Shown: one piece after another, positions 44,348-55,599 of the stretch | Layout: every line of letters starts with the position of its first letter | Numbering within the stretch: the first letter of the stretch is position 1 | Source: Xiphydria camelus | Lineage: Eukaryota; Arthropoda; Insecta; Hymenoptera; Xiphydriidae | Direction: 5' to 3' | Length of the DNA stretch: 64,000 nucleotides | Assembly (NCBI GenBank): GCA_963678675.1 | Contig: OY783195.1 | Coordinates: 20,416,912 to 20,480,911, forward strand | Notes under the pieces: model-generated | Seen by the model: only the letters and a program-made list of their open reading frames with translations | The model's database searches: none | Told to the model about the DNA's origin: nothing | Position numbers and translations under genes: made by a program

Positions 44348-44884
44348 AAGATTTTATAATAATGTTGCAAAAAACAGTGATAACGATTTGATATTTAAAA
44401 AATGTTTATTTTCAAAATTATGAGGTTTAAGAAATGTTTTGTTAAATTGCCTACATTTATTTATTCATCAATTCTACATAATTTAATGATTGTTGTTAAT
44501 TAAGTTGATGTAAACAATAAATTGTTTGTATTCCATTTATTATTCTGCAAGGCTTTGCTCCTTTTTGATGATTAGTCATTTTAAATTCTCAAGTACACAA
44601 GCCATGTATGTAATTCTGTCAAATTTCAGAAGTCCAGTATTTTTGTCTACTTGTGAATATAAATCCATGCTTATACATACTCCAAAATTTAAAAAATTTT
44701 AGTTTGTTGAATCAATCTTTCTACCGCTTGGTTCCCGCGGTTTTTAATCTTCCCTAAAATAATTAAAGAAAAAACAAGGAAAATCTCTCAAAAATAATAG
44801 AAAATAATGAAGTAGTTAATAAATTGAAATTTAAACTTTAGAAAATTTTCCAAAATGTAGTGTAACTTGTTATAAATTATCAGG

Positions 44885-45061
44885 TCATACTTACGTCGTT
44901 CGACGTACTGCGTTCACGCAAATTTTTCTGCGTTCCTTTTCCCACGATTTTCCAGGGAATGAATAAAAACTCGAATCAGGATTTGTAGAATCACGTGAGT
45001 AACATCCGACAACACTACAGACGCGAGATGATTTATTTTTTCCCTGATTTTTGGAGCTCAT
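44885..45061 (-). CDS. THAP zinc-finger exon with intact splice donor
   Basis: From the Met at 45061 the frame reads MSSKNQGKNKSSRVCSVVGC, then YSRDSTNPDSSFYSFPGKSW and EKERRKICVNAVRR. C-x4-C, the SFYSFP block and the invariant Trp fit the first half of a THAP DNA-binding domain, often found in transposases and their host-domesticated relatives. A GTAAGT donor follows at once (complement of ACTTAC at 44889-44894), so the CxxH half would be on a later exon, which I could not identify. It is on the opposite strand to the YqaJ fragment and points toward it. Confidence 0.65.
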
Positions 45062-45369
45062 TTTAAAAGTATCTGAATATGACAAACTACCTAGCTGCTC
45101 ACAAAAAGTGTTAAATTTGGCTGCCAGGCGGCTCTAGTTGAGCTACTGGAGAAGCGTATACGCCCCACGCTTTACAATTGTATTGTTTTATTTCTGGCGT
45201 ATGCCTTACAATGAACACTTTCGCTGCGGATGACGTCTAATGGCGTCAACGTACTCCCTCACTATGTGCGGATGGCGCCTTATATGTATAAATGCTTTTA
45301 CAAAATATTTAAATGCTTTAACAAAATATCCCTTCCGCACAGAAGAAAGGTCATCCGCAGCGAACGGGC

Positions 45370-45578
45370 TAGCACGTTGACTGCCGACAGACGTTTATAA
45401 GTGTAGTAACGACTCAAGTAAGAATTTTTTCAAAATTCCTATTCTTTACTAAATTATGTGCAAAAATACTTTACTAAATTATGTGCAAATGTAAAATTCT
45501 CGGTCTAATAGACCGAGACGGCGTGCGCGGGTACTTTTTTCTCTGTCATATAGACCGAGACGGCAGTGAACGTGTTAA
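45370..45578. mobile_element. TTAA MITE, inverted copy of 42413-42639
   Basis: The right end CGGCAGTGAACGTGTTAA is at 45578 and the left end GCACGTTGACTGCCG at about 45371. It includes CTCGGTCTAATAGACCGAG and GTCATATAGACCGAG. Confidence 0.75.
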
Positions 45579-45651
45579 GTATAATAATAATGTTAATGAT
45601 TTGTATATTATTAAATGAAAATAAGCGCTAGGTTCAATATAAATTACACTA

Positions 45652-45865
45652 TTAGGTGTACAACTTTGCTTCCGTCGTTTTCGATACGTGGATCGCTTCA
45701 AAGGATAACCAGTTTTTTCAACGCGGGATTCGTACTCTGCTCTAAAGATGGGAGAAAGTAGTGGCCAGCGATGGACAATTCTTTGAATCATAAATGTATA
45801 ACCAGTTTTTTACAATAAAGTCTCGAATTTCGGAAAAACAGCGGAAGCAAAGTTGTACACCTATT
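45652..45865. mobile_element. 214-bp MITE (TAGGTGTACAACTTTGCTTC ends)
   Basis: Inverted ends of about 23 bp at 45652-45674 and 45842-45865. Non-coding, in the CASK intron 200 bp before the exon at 46062. Confidence 0.7.
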
Positions 45866-46061
45866 ACAATTTAACTCAGGAATGTACAAATTGATTAATA
45901 TGGAGATATTAAAACAAAAAATGGATTAGTTGAAAGAAAGATAAATAAATAAATACACAATTTATAAATGATGGAATCGAACATCAATCTTTACTCACTC
46001 GTAATACGTTACAAAAATAACTCTATAAATAAGAAAGACCGTTCTTTCGTTTGTTTTGCAG

Positions 46062-46169
46062 ATACAACGAGGCCTGCACGAAATGATGAGGAAAACGGAC
46101 GCAGTTATTACTTCGTGTCACACGATGAGATGATGGCGGATATAGCTGCAAACGAGTACTTGGAGTACG
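46062..46169 (+). CDS. CASK: CASK exon: middle of guanylate-kinase-like domain
   Basis: The 108-base exon (2 + 35 codons + 1) encodes [20 protein letters not shown] and then [17 protein letters not shown]. The TTRP and NG..YYFVS motifs are the GMP-binding-lobe landmarks of guanylate kinase folds. The acceptor is tttgttttgcag and the donor is GTAAGA at 46170. Phase agrees with both neighbours: the C carried over from the previous exon makes His, and the trailing G makes Gly with the next exon. No frame damage is visible. Confidence 0.96.
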
Positions 46170-46431
46170 GTAAGATATTCACTGGTGATTATGTGAGTGA
46201 ATAGAGAGTGAACGCGTTATGAATATAATAGTGGGCCACACTTTAATATTATGTTAAATTTATATTTGCTTTTCATTTATAGCAAAATACACAAAAGGGA
46301 TGCTACATATTGATCTCAAGCGCATTATCGTTTGAAAGAGAAATAGTACGTCGTAGGTTGCTGAACTTAATTATGGTGTATCGTTGGTTTTGGACTTCGG
46401 AGATATTCTTCCCTAGTTTCCTGCTCTCAAA

Positions 46432-46673
46432 TACAGTCAACTCTCGTTATAAGGCCGGTGCAGGGGCTGTAGGAGAGGCGCATTCTGAGAAATGGCCTTC
46501 CCTCGCTCCTTGCATCACTCCCCTCAAACGGTTTCTTACTTTCGTTTAGAAGGACCCCAGGACCAAAGTAGCCCGCATTGACGAGCGGCCTTATAACGAG
46601 AGTAGAAACGTTTAGAGCACCGTGATGGGGGTGATGCTTGAGCAAAGCGGCCTTATAACGAGAGTTGACTGTA
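46432..46673. mobile_element. 242-bp pogo/Tigger-like MITE
   Basis: Inverted 25-bp ends TACAGTCAACTCTCGTTATA plus AGGCC, TA target. CAGT plus a CTCGTTATAAGG block resembles the pogo-like ends at 11592-13985. Confidence 0.8.
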
Positions 46674-48040
46674 TATTGAACTATAGTTTTCGACATTCAG
46701 GTACTATGCATTATAGGTTTTGTGATTCGGACACATATTTTTTTTATTATTTTATTTTGTCTAATCATATCGTACTATTATTTTCTAAGTCCAGATACAA
46801 TACACCATAAGTTTAGCGATTAAGTTGCTTCTGTAGCGTTTGTTGTAATTTGCGGATTCTAACGTCATAAATATTTATATTTTTGCATATTTTTGTGTAA
46901 AGTAGTGAATTTGAGTCAATTTCTCATATAATTTACTCGGCGATGTGAAAGAATTTTGAACAAAATCGTGTAAAATGAATAAGACGTTTATGAAACATGG
47001 ATTGACGGCTATGACAGTTTGACCACTGCCGAAATTTCCACTGTTTTTAGAGTTAGGAGGTACTTACGGCGAATTCGGACACCTTTCTACTCTGTAGGAT
47101 GTTTCGTGCCATTGGGTCCTAATTATTTCCTGGGAAAATATCGCGAAATCTATCTCTAGTACTTAAGCGTTTAATACGCGCTTATCGCCGCAAATCTGGG
47201 AAATGTCGAACTCAATTATTATCCATAGAAGCTGTGTTATTTAATCTTTGGACATAAGATGGTCATAGAATGAAATTAGTTAGAATGGATGCTTTTTGCT
47301 GGAGCAAAGCATAATAAATGTTTTATAATACATTTAGTTATAGGTAGGTATATACCCTGTCAGTACCAGGATGGTATACCTAGGGAACGTGCGAAGGCGA
47401 GTGAAAACAGATGTTTTCTCAGAACCCCATCCTCGTACTGTCTCCATACAGGGTCATAGTAAGCAGTCATCTATAATAGGGCAATACTATCAACTCATAG
47501 TGAAATATTCCAGCAATAGATGTTGTATTTAAGATATACTAATAACAATGATTCTGATCGATCTGATTGATCTGATCGATATGCAGGAGACCGTAATTGT
47601 TCTAATTCCCATTCGTCATGTTGAAAATATTTTAAGTCCGAAACTCTGACAATTTTTCTAAGTTCTTGAAATATGAGTTTTTACTCATAATTTTGAATTT
47701 CAATGTCTTTTGCTTCTACGCAGTAAAGGAGCTCTAGCCATCAAAATAGGAGCAAAATTTTAATTAGCGACGAGGCCTTATTTTGAATACCATAGCTTCT
47801 ACCCAGTGGAGGTGCTGTGGCCATCAAAATAGGGGAAAAATTTCGACTTGTGCGAAGAGACCTTTTTTTAAATGCCATAGCTTTTACCCAGCGAAGGGGC
47901 TCTGGTCATCCAAGCAGGAACAAATTTACAGATAGGCTCAAAGAGCATCAGAATAGGAGCTGGACGATCATATAGCATCAAAATAGGTTTGAAAAGTCGC
48001 TCTGGCCATCAAAATACGGACAAAATTTCGACTCCGGTAC
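46674..48040. other. Intronic; small inverted repeat and a degenerate tandem repeat
   Basis: ACCCTGTCAGTACCAGGATGG near 47356 is mirrored at about 47427-47454. From 47700 to 48020 a roughly 90-bp unit recurs three times (…CTTCTACxCAGT..AGGxGCT..GGCCATCAAAATAGG…), strongly diverged. Confidence 0.5.
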
Positions 48041-48173
48041 ACCCTTATAATTTCCCTGTCAAATAGATTTCGGAAATAGGTCACAGGAGAATAGAGGGTG
48101 CTTCGGGGACATTAGGGCAATTTCCTTTCCAAGGGCGATGACAACTATTATTATTCGTCTGGGATATTGATTG

Positions 48174-48383
48174 CTAGACAATTTTTTGTGGTCCTAAATT
48201 TTCCTCATCCGACGAGGATTCCCCACTAAATTCTTCATCGCCATCAATAATATTTATTCGTCGTCGGGGAAATACTACTGGATCTTCATCGGACTCAGAG
48301 TCTAATAACGAATCTTCTGATCCATTACTGCTAATGTGTCTAATTCTAATTCCTCTTTTATTTTTATCTGATTTTGTATTCAT
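48174..48383 (-). pseudogene. Acidic N-terminal fragment, possibly piggyBac-like
   Basis: The frame reads MNTKSDKNKRGIRIRHISSN and then EDSLLDSESDEDPVVFPRRR and EFSGESSSDEE. An Asp/Glu/Ser-rich start followed by basic clusters is common at piggyBac-like transposase N termini, but no catalytic sequence follows on the minus strand. Family assignment is weak. Confidence 0.3.
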
Positions 48384-50136
48384 ATTTTGGGTGCATGATT
48401 ATATAAATCTGAAAACAGGAGAAAGGACAAGCTTTATCCTAAATATACCGAAATATGCCATAATAGCCCACTGTAACCTCAAAGTTATAAAAGTGTATCA
48501 TATAAAAATAGTAACAAAATGATAATTGAAATGCAAACAAAGAGTTGTGATTCATATACAAACTCAAAGCTATTATGTACACTTTTTTTATTCGGTAAAC
48601 ACCGACAGAGACACAAATAATATCAATTGGAATAAATGGATTCGTTTGCTTCTACTGCATACAACTCGCACGGCATTTGTTTTGTTATCTCAGGTTGATG
48701 GCATTGCCAACTGTCATCAATATTGGTATGATTGTCTCGGAGACATTATAGAATTAAGACGTATACACCATCTCATGAAAAAAATTAAAATTATTTGGTA
48801 AAATATCGATATATTAACATGTGACCTGAAAGTTACACGGGCCCGTAGGGGGTTATCTTTACCTACTAGAATTGATATAACGTAAAGAGTCGTAAGTAGT
48901 CGTAGCTAAAATTTTTAGGCCGCTTAGGCAAAACATTAAGGTATACGAAAATGCCAAAAATGAGGTGGAGTCAAGTGTGGTAATCTTTGTAGGTCTTTCC
49001 GAGATATTTTTTTTTCAATGTGCATGTTCTTCTAAAATTGTACAGCATATTATTTTCAAAATAGTATATATACACTTTGAACAATGATCAAAGTATTTAT
49101 GAGGGACCCAAATTAAACTGGATAAAAGAGAAAAGTTGTACTTCTACCCTAAAAATATATCCAAACATTCAAACTTTGTTCAAATGTTAGACGTTTTTGT
49201 GAGGAAACTGCATTCAGGCACTTTGGTACTCAATAACCGACTCCTAAAGCCAGTAAATAGTGCTATTCATGTTGATTATAATGTGTCTGGGTAGAGCCTA
49301 CCAAACTATATGAATATAGGCTTAATAGAATCCTCGTCTCGAAATGAAGTAATGAACATATTTGTAAATGTTACAAAAGTTCCAGCTCCAGAAATACCGA
49401 TACCTCTTGAATAGCTACAAACGATATGCAGATTATAATTGCCTCTCAAGTCTCGCCGTTGGACGGGTGCTATGTTTCCTTTACTCCCACGCGCAAACCT
49501 TTATCATGGGCTCTTGATTCTGTGACTCATTGTTAGATCTTTTTTTTTACAATAGCATTCCACTACATATATAGTCTCTTTCGGTAATGTTCCCCTTTAA
49601 AATATCATGTAGATCCAACCCAGTACTACAAAGGATACAACTAGGACTTTACTCTTACAGATGATATATAAATCGCCTTGCAGTATCAGTGCCTTTTGGT
49701 ACAAATGGAAAACCTTCAAAATCTAGACTTCCTAGGAGGAGTACTAACGAATTATGCAGCGATCTCCCCAGTACAAGCGATATAAACAGTACTTTACTTT
49801 TAGTGGCTTTGAAATCACTTTATCATTTTGTCCTTTGGAGATGAGACAGCAATCCTTTGGAAAAATATTTGCTTTACCAAGTACTTTCAGCCTATCGGAA
49901 GAAATCACCAATACAAAAGTGCGAGGTCTGGATAAAGAATTCACAAATTTTCGTAATTTTTGATCCGTTTGGTACAGAAGCCTGCGGTTTTGGAATATTG
50001 GTTCATTTTTCGAAAAAACTTGGTACAAAGCATCAAAACTTCAGTATAAAAAATATGGGAGCCAACTTCACGACGGTGAGATAATGTAAAATTACAAGCT
50101 ATTTGTAATATTTCATACATATATTATCTCTCTTTT
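48384..50136. other. Intronic, nothing recognised
   Basis: Frames at 48526 and 49744-50084 are open but unrecognised; no repeat structure noticed. Confidence 0.4.
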
Positions 50137-51288
50137 GTGTCAAGACAGCCACTTTTTTCATGAGGGTCTCAAAAAAGTCTGATTTTTATTTACATAGTCA
50201 TAATTGATGAAAAAACATTACTTGAATTTTTTTAGATTAAAAAAATTTATTTTTTCACTTTAGTTTCAAGTGTACTATTAATGGCAAAAACAACTTTGTA
50301 TAGATGAAAATTTTTTCTCAATTTTTCAAAAAAAATCAAAATTTTTAAGTGACATTAAAAGGCATTTTCTTACAAAAAAGTGAAAAAGAACACCAGAAAA
50401 TATTTATTTCGCCAATGCGACAGTCGATTTTTCTTTAGAAAATTCAGCATATTTGAAATCAATAAAAACTGTGTAGAAAAAAATTTGGTAGTGAGAGGGC
50501 CATTTCTTTATGAAGAAACAAAATTTACATCTATGCATAGAAGGATAAATAACATTTTCTGATTAAAAAAAAAATGTTTAAGAGACGAAAAACTTAAAAA
50601 GATTTTTTTCTTCATGAAGTGGCCCTCCCACTACCACTACCAAATTTTTGTCTACACCGTTTTGATTGATTTCAAGTATACTGCATTTTTTAAAGAAAAA
50701 TCGACTGTCGCATTGGCGAAATAAATATTTTCTGTTTTTTTTTTCGCTTTTTTGTAAGAAAATGCCTTTCAGTTTTACTTAAAAAATTTGATATATTTTT
50801 TTTTAATTGAGAAAAACTGCATAGAATGATAAAGAACATTTTCTGATTTAAAAAAATTTTTAAGAGAAAAAACAGTTTTTCTTCATGAAGAAATGGTCCT
50901 CCCACCATCAAATTTTTTGTACAGTTTTTATTGATTTCAAACTGAATTTTTTTTAAGAAAAATCGACTGTCGTATTGTCGAAGTAAATATTTTCTGTTTT
51001 TTTTTTTCACTTTTTGTAAGAAAATGCCTTTTAATGTCACTAAAAAATGTTGATATTTTTTTTTAATTGAGAAAAAAATAATTTTCATGTATACAAAGTT
51101 GTCTGTCATTAATAGTACACTTGAAACTTTAAAGTTCAAATTTATTTTTCAAATCGATGTATACCATTAACGCGCGTGAAAAAAATCTAAAAAAATTCTG
51201 GTAATGTTTTTTCATCAAGGATAACTATGTAAATAAAAATCAGATTTTTTTGATACCCTCATGAAAAAAAGTGGCTGTCTTGACACAG
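50137..51288. mobile_element. 1.15 kb fold-back element with A+T-rich arms
   Basis: The arms begin TGTGTCAAGACAGCCACTTT at 50137 and its complement to 51288, and remain matched inward for several hundred bases (ATTTACATAG, CTTACAAAAAAGTGAAAAA, ATGCGACAGTCGATTTTTC and their complements). A third, partial copy (about 50600-50780) lies near the centre. Confidence 0.75.
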
Positions 51289-51774
51289 AATGCTCCATAT
51301 GTATTTCGTGGTTTGTGAATAGTCACAGGAAAAATAGAAATCTACAATTTTGCATACATCTAGTTATATCATTCAGTTACAATGCGTTTTTTTTTTCAAA
51401 ATTTGTCGGTTGATTTAAACAAAGTAAGTGTTAACATTCTAAAGTAGTGTAAAGGAATCGTTTTGCTCCATCAGATTGGGCAACATGAATCCCTGTATAA
51501 AATAAATGGGAAAACCGGTTTTTATATTTTATTCACAATATTGTTGAATGATGTGATTGGAATACAGTTAAATAAATATAATAAACCTATCCATTTATTT
51601 TATGAACGTTTATTATAATATAATATAGTAAGAAAGCAATACAGGAAAAAACAATATAATCACTAAATTAACAAAACAACAACTGAAACTTAAAGCTTTA
51701 ATTTTTTCAAACATAAATCGGAATTAAAAATGACCCCTCAATATTTTTTATTAGAATTATAGCCTTACATTTTC
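51289..51774. other. Intronic, nothing recognised
   Basis: A+T-rich; no gene or repeat noticed. Confidence 0.4.
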
Positions 51775-52172
51775 TTAACCTTCGAGCGCCCGCGCCAGAA
51801 ATAGTGACACAGTCTCCCGCGCTAGGCGGCCATCTGGCCGCTCAATATTCTTTTTTTCGTTTTCTGTCATTCTAACTTCATAGTTACTGGTTACTAAAGG
51901 GTAACTGATTGAAATAACATTACTATTTCATTTAAACAAGCTTTAATAAAACGAAAAATCAAAATGGCACATATAGCAAGGAGAAATCCCCATGTTTACT
52001 TCAAAAATCCTTGTATCCACAAATCTATTTTTGGATACAAAATTTGGCGAAGAAATGAGTAAATGAGGATTACATCGGGGTTTCCTCGTTCGATTCATAC
52101 GGATAAAGAAACGCCGCGCGTTTTTCGAAAAAGGCGGCCAATTGGCCGCCCACGCAGACGCTCCGAGGTTAA
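51775..52172. mobile_element. 398-bp TTAA element with GGCGGCCAATTGGCCGCC palindromes
   Basis: TTAA at 51775 and 52169, inverted ends TTAACCTTCGAGCGxCxGCG. Palindromes GCGGCCATCTGGCCGC (about 51827) and GGCGGCCAATTGGCCGCC (about 52133) stand next to the two ends. Confidence 0.75.
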
Positions 52173-52877
52173 GCAATTCACTATGAACGGGTAATCCGGT
52201 GAACCTGTAACACCCTATATAAAAATGAAAAGTGCCTTATGCCATCATCGTTGGAAAATTTCGTGCCACCTCAAAATGAGTCAAAATCGTATTAGTTTTT
52301 CGTTTCGAACATTTATTAAACTATTCTAAACATTTTCAAAGCGTGTGTATGTATGTTTGTGTTTATCCACTTTAGCGGTTAAACGACTGAAGAGATCGAG
52401 TTCTACCATGGTTTAAAAAGTTACATTTGGGTCATTGATGATCCGTTAAGGTTTTGGATTCAACCAAAATGACGAATTCAAAATATGTTTCACTTGTTGT
52501 ACACTTTTGAAATTTCTGCAACTTTTATCTGAAATTTCGTTTTGACTTCATTATGGCGGATCTAATATGGTGGTATGGAACGCGAGCCATTCGATCTTCG
52601 TGAAATTCTTTATTGCAGGATTATTCAGGTCGCTGAATACGAACCTATAGTTCATTTGAAATTTGAAATGGCGGGTTTAATATGGAAAAATGAAACGCTA
52701 AAACTTATCTAATTCTTGTGAAATTTTATAGACTGAGGTTTCTCGGATCCTTCAATAATTATATAGGATTGAAATTACCAAATTTAAAGAAAAAGGATTC
52801 AATACGGGCAAAGAATATGTTTAAATTTATCTAATTTTTGTAAAATATTGTAGACAGTGGATATCTGGATCTCTAAA
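52173..52877. other. Intronic, diverged repeats
   Basis: About 52550-52860 holds two or three diverged units with GGCGGxTxTAATATGG and TTxTTGTGAAATT blocks, distantly like the tandem pair at 35339-35540. Confidence 0.4.
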
Positions 52878-53120
52878 TATAAAAGGTCTAGCCGGATAAG
52901 CACTTGAAAAACGCCCATAAAGGAAATAATACGAAATGGGCACCAAAACACTCTCTCGGACGTGAAAAATTGTAGTAATTTTACTATTCCAAAAAATCAA
53001 GAAGTAGCTGAGATTTGTCGAGAAGTATAGTTGAACATTAAAAATGTCTTGTTGCTCACGTGTAATGGACCAAAAAATTGGAAAAAATTCTGGAACATAG
53101 GGATCCTTAAAGGGAACTCA

Positions 53121-53528
53121 GAAATAGTATATTATGTCATTCGGCGGAAATCCGAGGTTTTTTCAGACTGTGTTTAATTAGGTCGTAACACACGAGGCAT
53201 GGTTTGGGAATGAGGCTGACCTTCGGCGAGCCTCTTCCCCTCACCATGCCTCGTGCTACGACTTAAACACAGTCTCAAAATTCCGAGGATTTCAGCCGAA
53301 TGACATATACTATTTTTCCTCACGAATGCCCATTTCTCAAAACGAAACAATTAGAAGTATACACGGCTCATTTCACGTTTCGTTTACTAGTTTGGAAAAA
53401 GGACCCACTTCGGACTAAATAATCTTTTGACAGCCTGCGGACTCCCGGTCGGTGTCACGCAGGAAAAACGCCATTTTACGGTCTAAAAATAGGCTGGAAA
53501 AGGCCTCGAAATGGGCATGAGTGAGGAA
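53121..53528. mobile_element. Two adjacent palindromic insertions in the left arm
   Basis: The first (about 53121-53318) pairs ATTCGGCGGAAATCCGAGG with its mirror and has the inner GAGGCATGGT..ACCATGCCTC hairpin. The second (about 53318-53528) pairs CCTCACGAATGCCCATTTC with GAAATGGGCATGAGTGAGG. The right arm of the giant hairpin lacks both. Confidence 0.65.
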
Positions 53529-54708
53529 AAAAAATATTGTGCCGCATTTGGCGCGAAATTCAAATAAAAAAAAACAATTTAAAAAAATGCTCTTTCCACC
53601 ACTGCTTGAAAAGGTGCTATCATAATTTTTCTATAAACGCGTCTTCGCATCATTATTATTCTCAAATTTTCTCAGATTGTTTGATTTGGTGGCACATGCT
53701 AAAAAAAAATACAAACAAACCTTATGGGAATTGGGGCCCGGTGGATTTGGCTGGGCTTTCCATATGTTGCAGATCTTGATGTTCTGACCAAAAGTTATCA
53801 TTGCCGCAATAACGTACTCGAAACCATACGCTCTTTTTCAGCCAATTCAAACACGCACTCAAGATCATGTGCGATCTTGTGAGCACGTACTTGCCTCCGT
53901 ATACTTATACTCGAGTGTATGCGTGCGTGTGCAGATTTTAATTTCTAATGTCTGATTTTTCTAATTTTTTTCTAATTTTTTTCGTGTATCTGCATTGTTT
54001 TAGCGCACAAATCTTATGGAAACTGGTTCAGTACTGAAATCCTCGCGTACTTCACATATATTATAGTTTATGACCTCCTGATCAAAAGTTACCATTGCCA
54101 TAGACTCAAAAAATGTACCAGAGCTAAGAGACTTTTAAGTAGTACACCTTTTACTTTCGACCATACGCTCTGCTGTATTAAACTACTCTTATGACTCTTA
54201 GATCCTGGTGAATATGTCTCACCAGCACGAATATTGCAGGTCATGATCAGCTGTTCAAATGTCACCATAAATGCAAGCTCAAAAATTAAACAGGTTCGAA
54301 AATCGGAGACTTTAAAGTTGTCGTTTTTTTACTTGCGATTTTACGTTAAACTCAATCAACCTCCGGTACGTGTGCAACATGGTTCGAGTCGTATGGACAT
54401 GTTCTTGAATCTACACATCCATACATATGTGTGCATCTGTGTATGTATTTGTCATATGTATGCCAATGAACATATGTGTACAATGTTGTCCGTGCGTTGT
54501 CCAGGATCAATGACGAGGACATATCTGAGTAAGATTGTCTGTATATTGTTTCTGGCGCATATCTCTAGTGTGGTTAAATTTTGATAAAAACTTTCTATTC
54601 GTTATTCAGCATTTCTATTGCTTCATTGGGATTGTGTTTCGATGGTCTATGACCAGCATCTAAAACGGCACGCAGTCGAAAAATTGAAGGGTAATGGACA
54701 CGAGGTAT

Positions 54709-55599
54709 ATACAGAGGGTGATATTTTGAAAACTTGCCACCCCAATATCTCAGAAAGTTACAGAGATTTTCTAAAAACAAAAAATACGGTTTCGGCAGTG
54801 GAGAGGGGGAACCAAAATGACATAATCGGAAACGCACCCCCTCCAACCCCCATAGGGATAGCCCCCCCCCCCCCAACTTTCTAATCTTAAATTGCAACCC
54901 CCCATGTGTGATACAACGTTGGAAAGCTGTTTAAAAATGCTTTACAACATCACCAAATTTTGGTACCTTTCGATGAGTAGTTTTCGCGCAAATCGAGAAA
55001 GAAACTGTAGAAGTAAGTTTTCAATTTATTTATCAAAAGTCAATTACGTTACAATAAATTTTCGAAATGATTTCCATTAACTTTTCGAACTTTTTCAAAT
55101 GTTTTTTTTGAAATTTTGCGACATTCTTGCGTAATTCTCTATTTCAGTTGGTTAATGCTTGCTGGTGTAGTTTGAAAAACAATAGATTTCAGATGTCCCC
55201 ATAAGAATAAATCATACAGAGTAAGAGATCAGGTGATGGAAATCATTTCGAAAATTTATTGTAACGTAATTGACCTTTAATAAATAAATTAACAAAACTT
55301 ACTTCTAGCAGTTTCTTTCTCGATTTGCGCGAAAACTACTCGTCGAAAGGTACCAAAATTTGATGTTGTTGTAAAGCATTTTTAAAGAGCTTTCCAACGC
55401 TGTACCGCACATAGGGGGTTGCTATTTAAGATTACAAAGTTGGGGGGCTACCCCTAAGGGGGTTGGAGGGGGTGCATCTCCGATTATGTCATTTTGGTTC
55501 CCCCTCTCCACTGCTGAAACCGTATTTTCTTTTTTTAGAAAATCTCTGTAACTTTCTGAGATATTGGGGTGGCAAGTTTTCAAAATGTCACCCTCTGTA
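54709..55599. mobile_element. Mariner-type MITE family A, copy 3
   Basis: Starts TACAGAGGGTGATATTTTG, ends CACCCTCTGTA, flanked by TA. The core (55070-55235) has the decayed transposase third-Asp block on the minus strand, as in the other copies. Confidence 0.8.

Larger units (their letters stand above)
43589..45578. mobile_element. TTAA-bounded composite element carrying YqaJ and THAP sequences
   Basis: The left end TTAACACGTTCCCTGCCAG is at 43589. The inner right end (GGTCATCCGCAGCGAACGGG) is at about 45352-45371, and a further TTAA MITE (copy of 42413-42639) runs to TTAA at 45575-45578. Read on the minus strand the order is MITE, CCGTTCGCTGCGG end, genes, CACGTTCCCTGCC end, the same as at 42413-42742. 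The interior holds a YqaJ-like fragment (+) and a THAP exon (-). It occupies the CASK intron 43495-46061. Confidence 0.7.
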
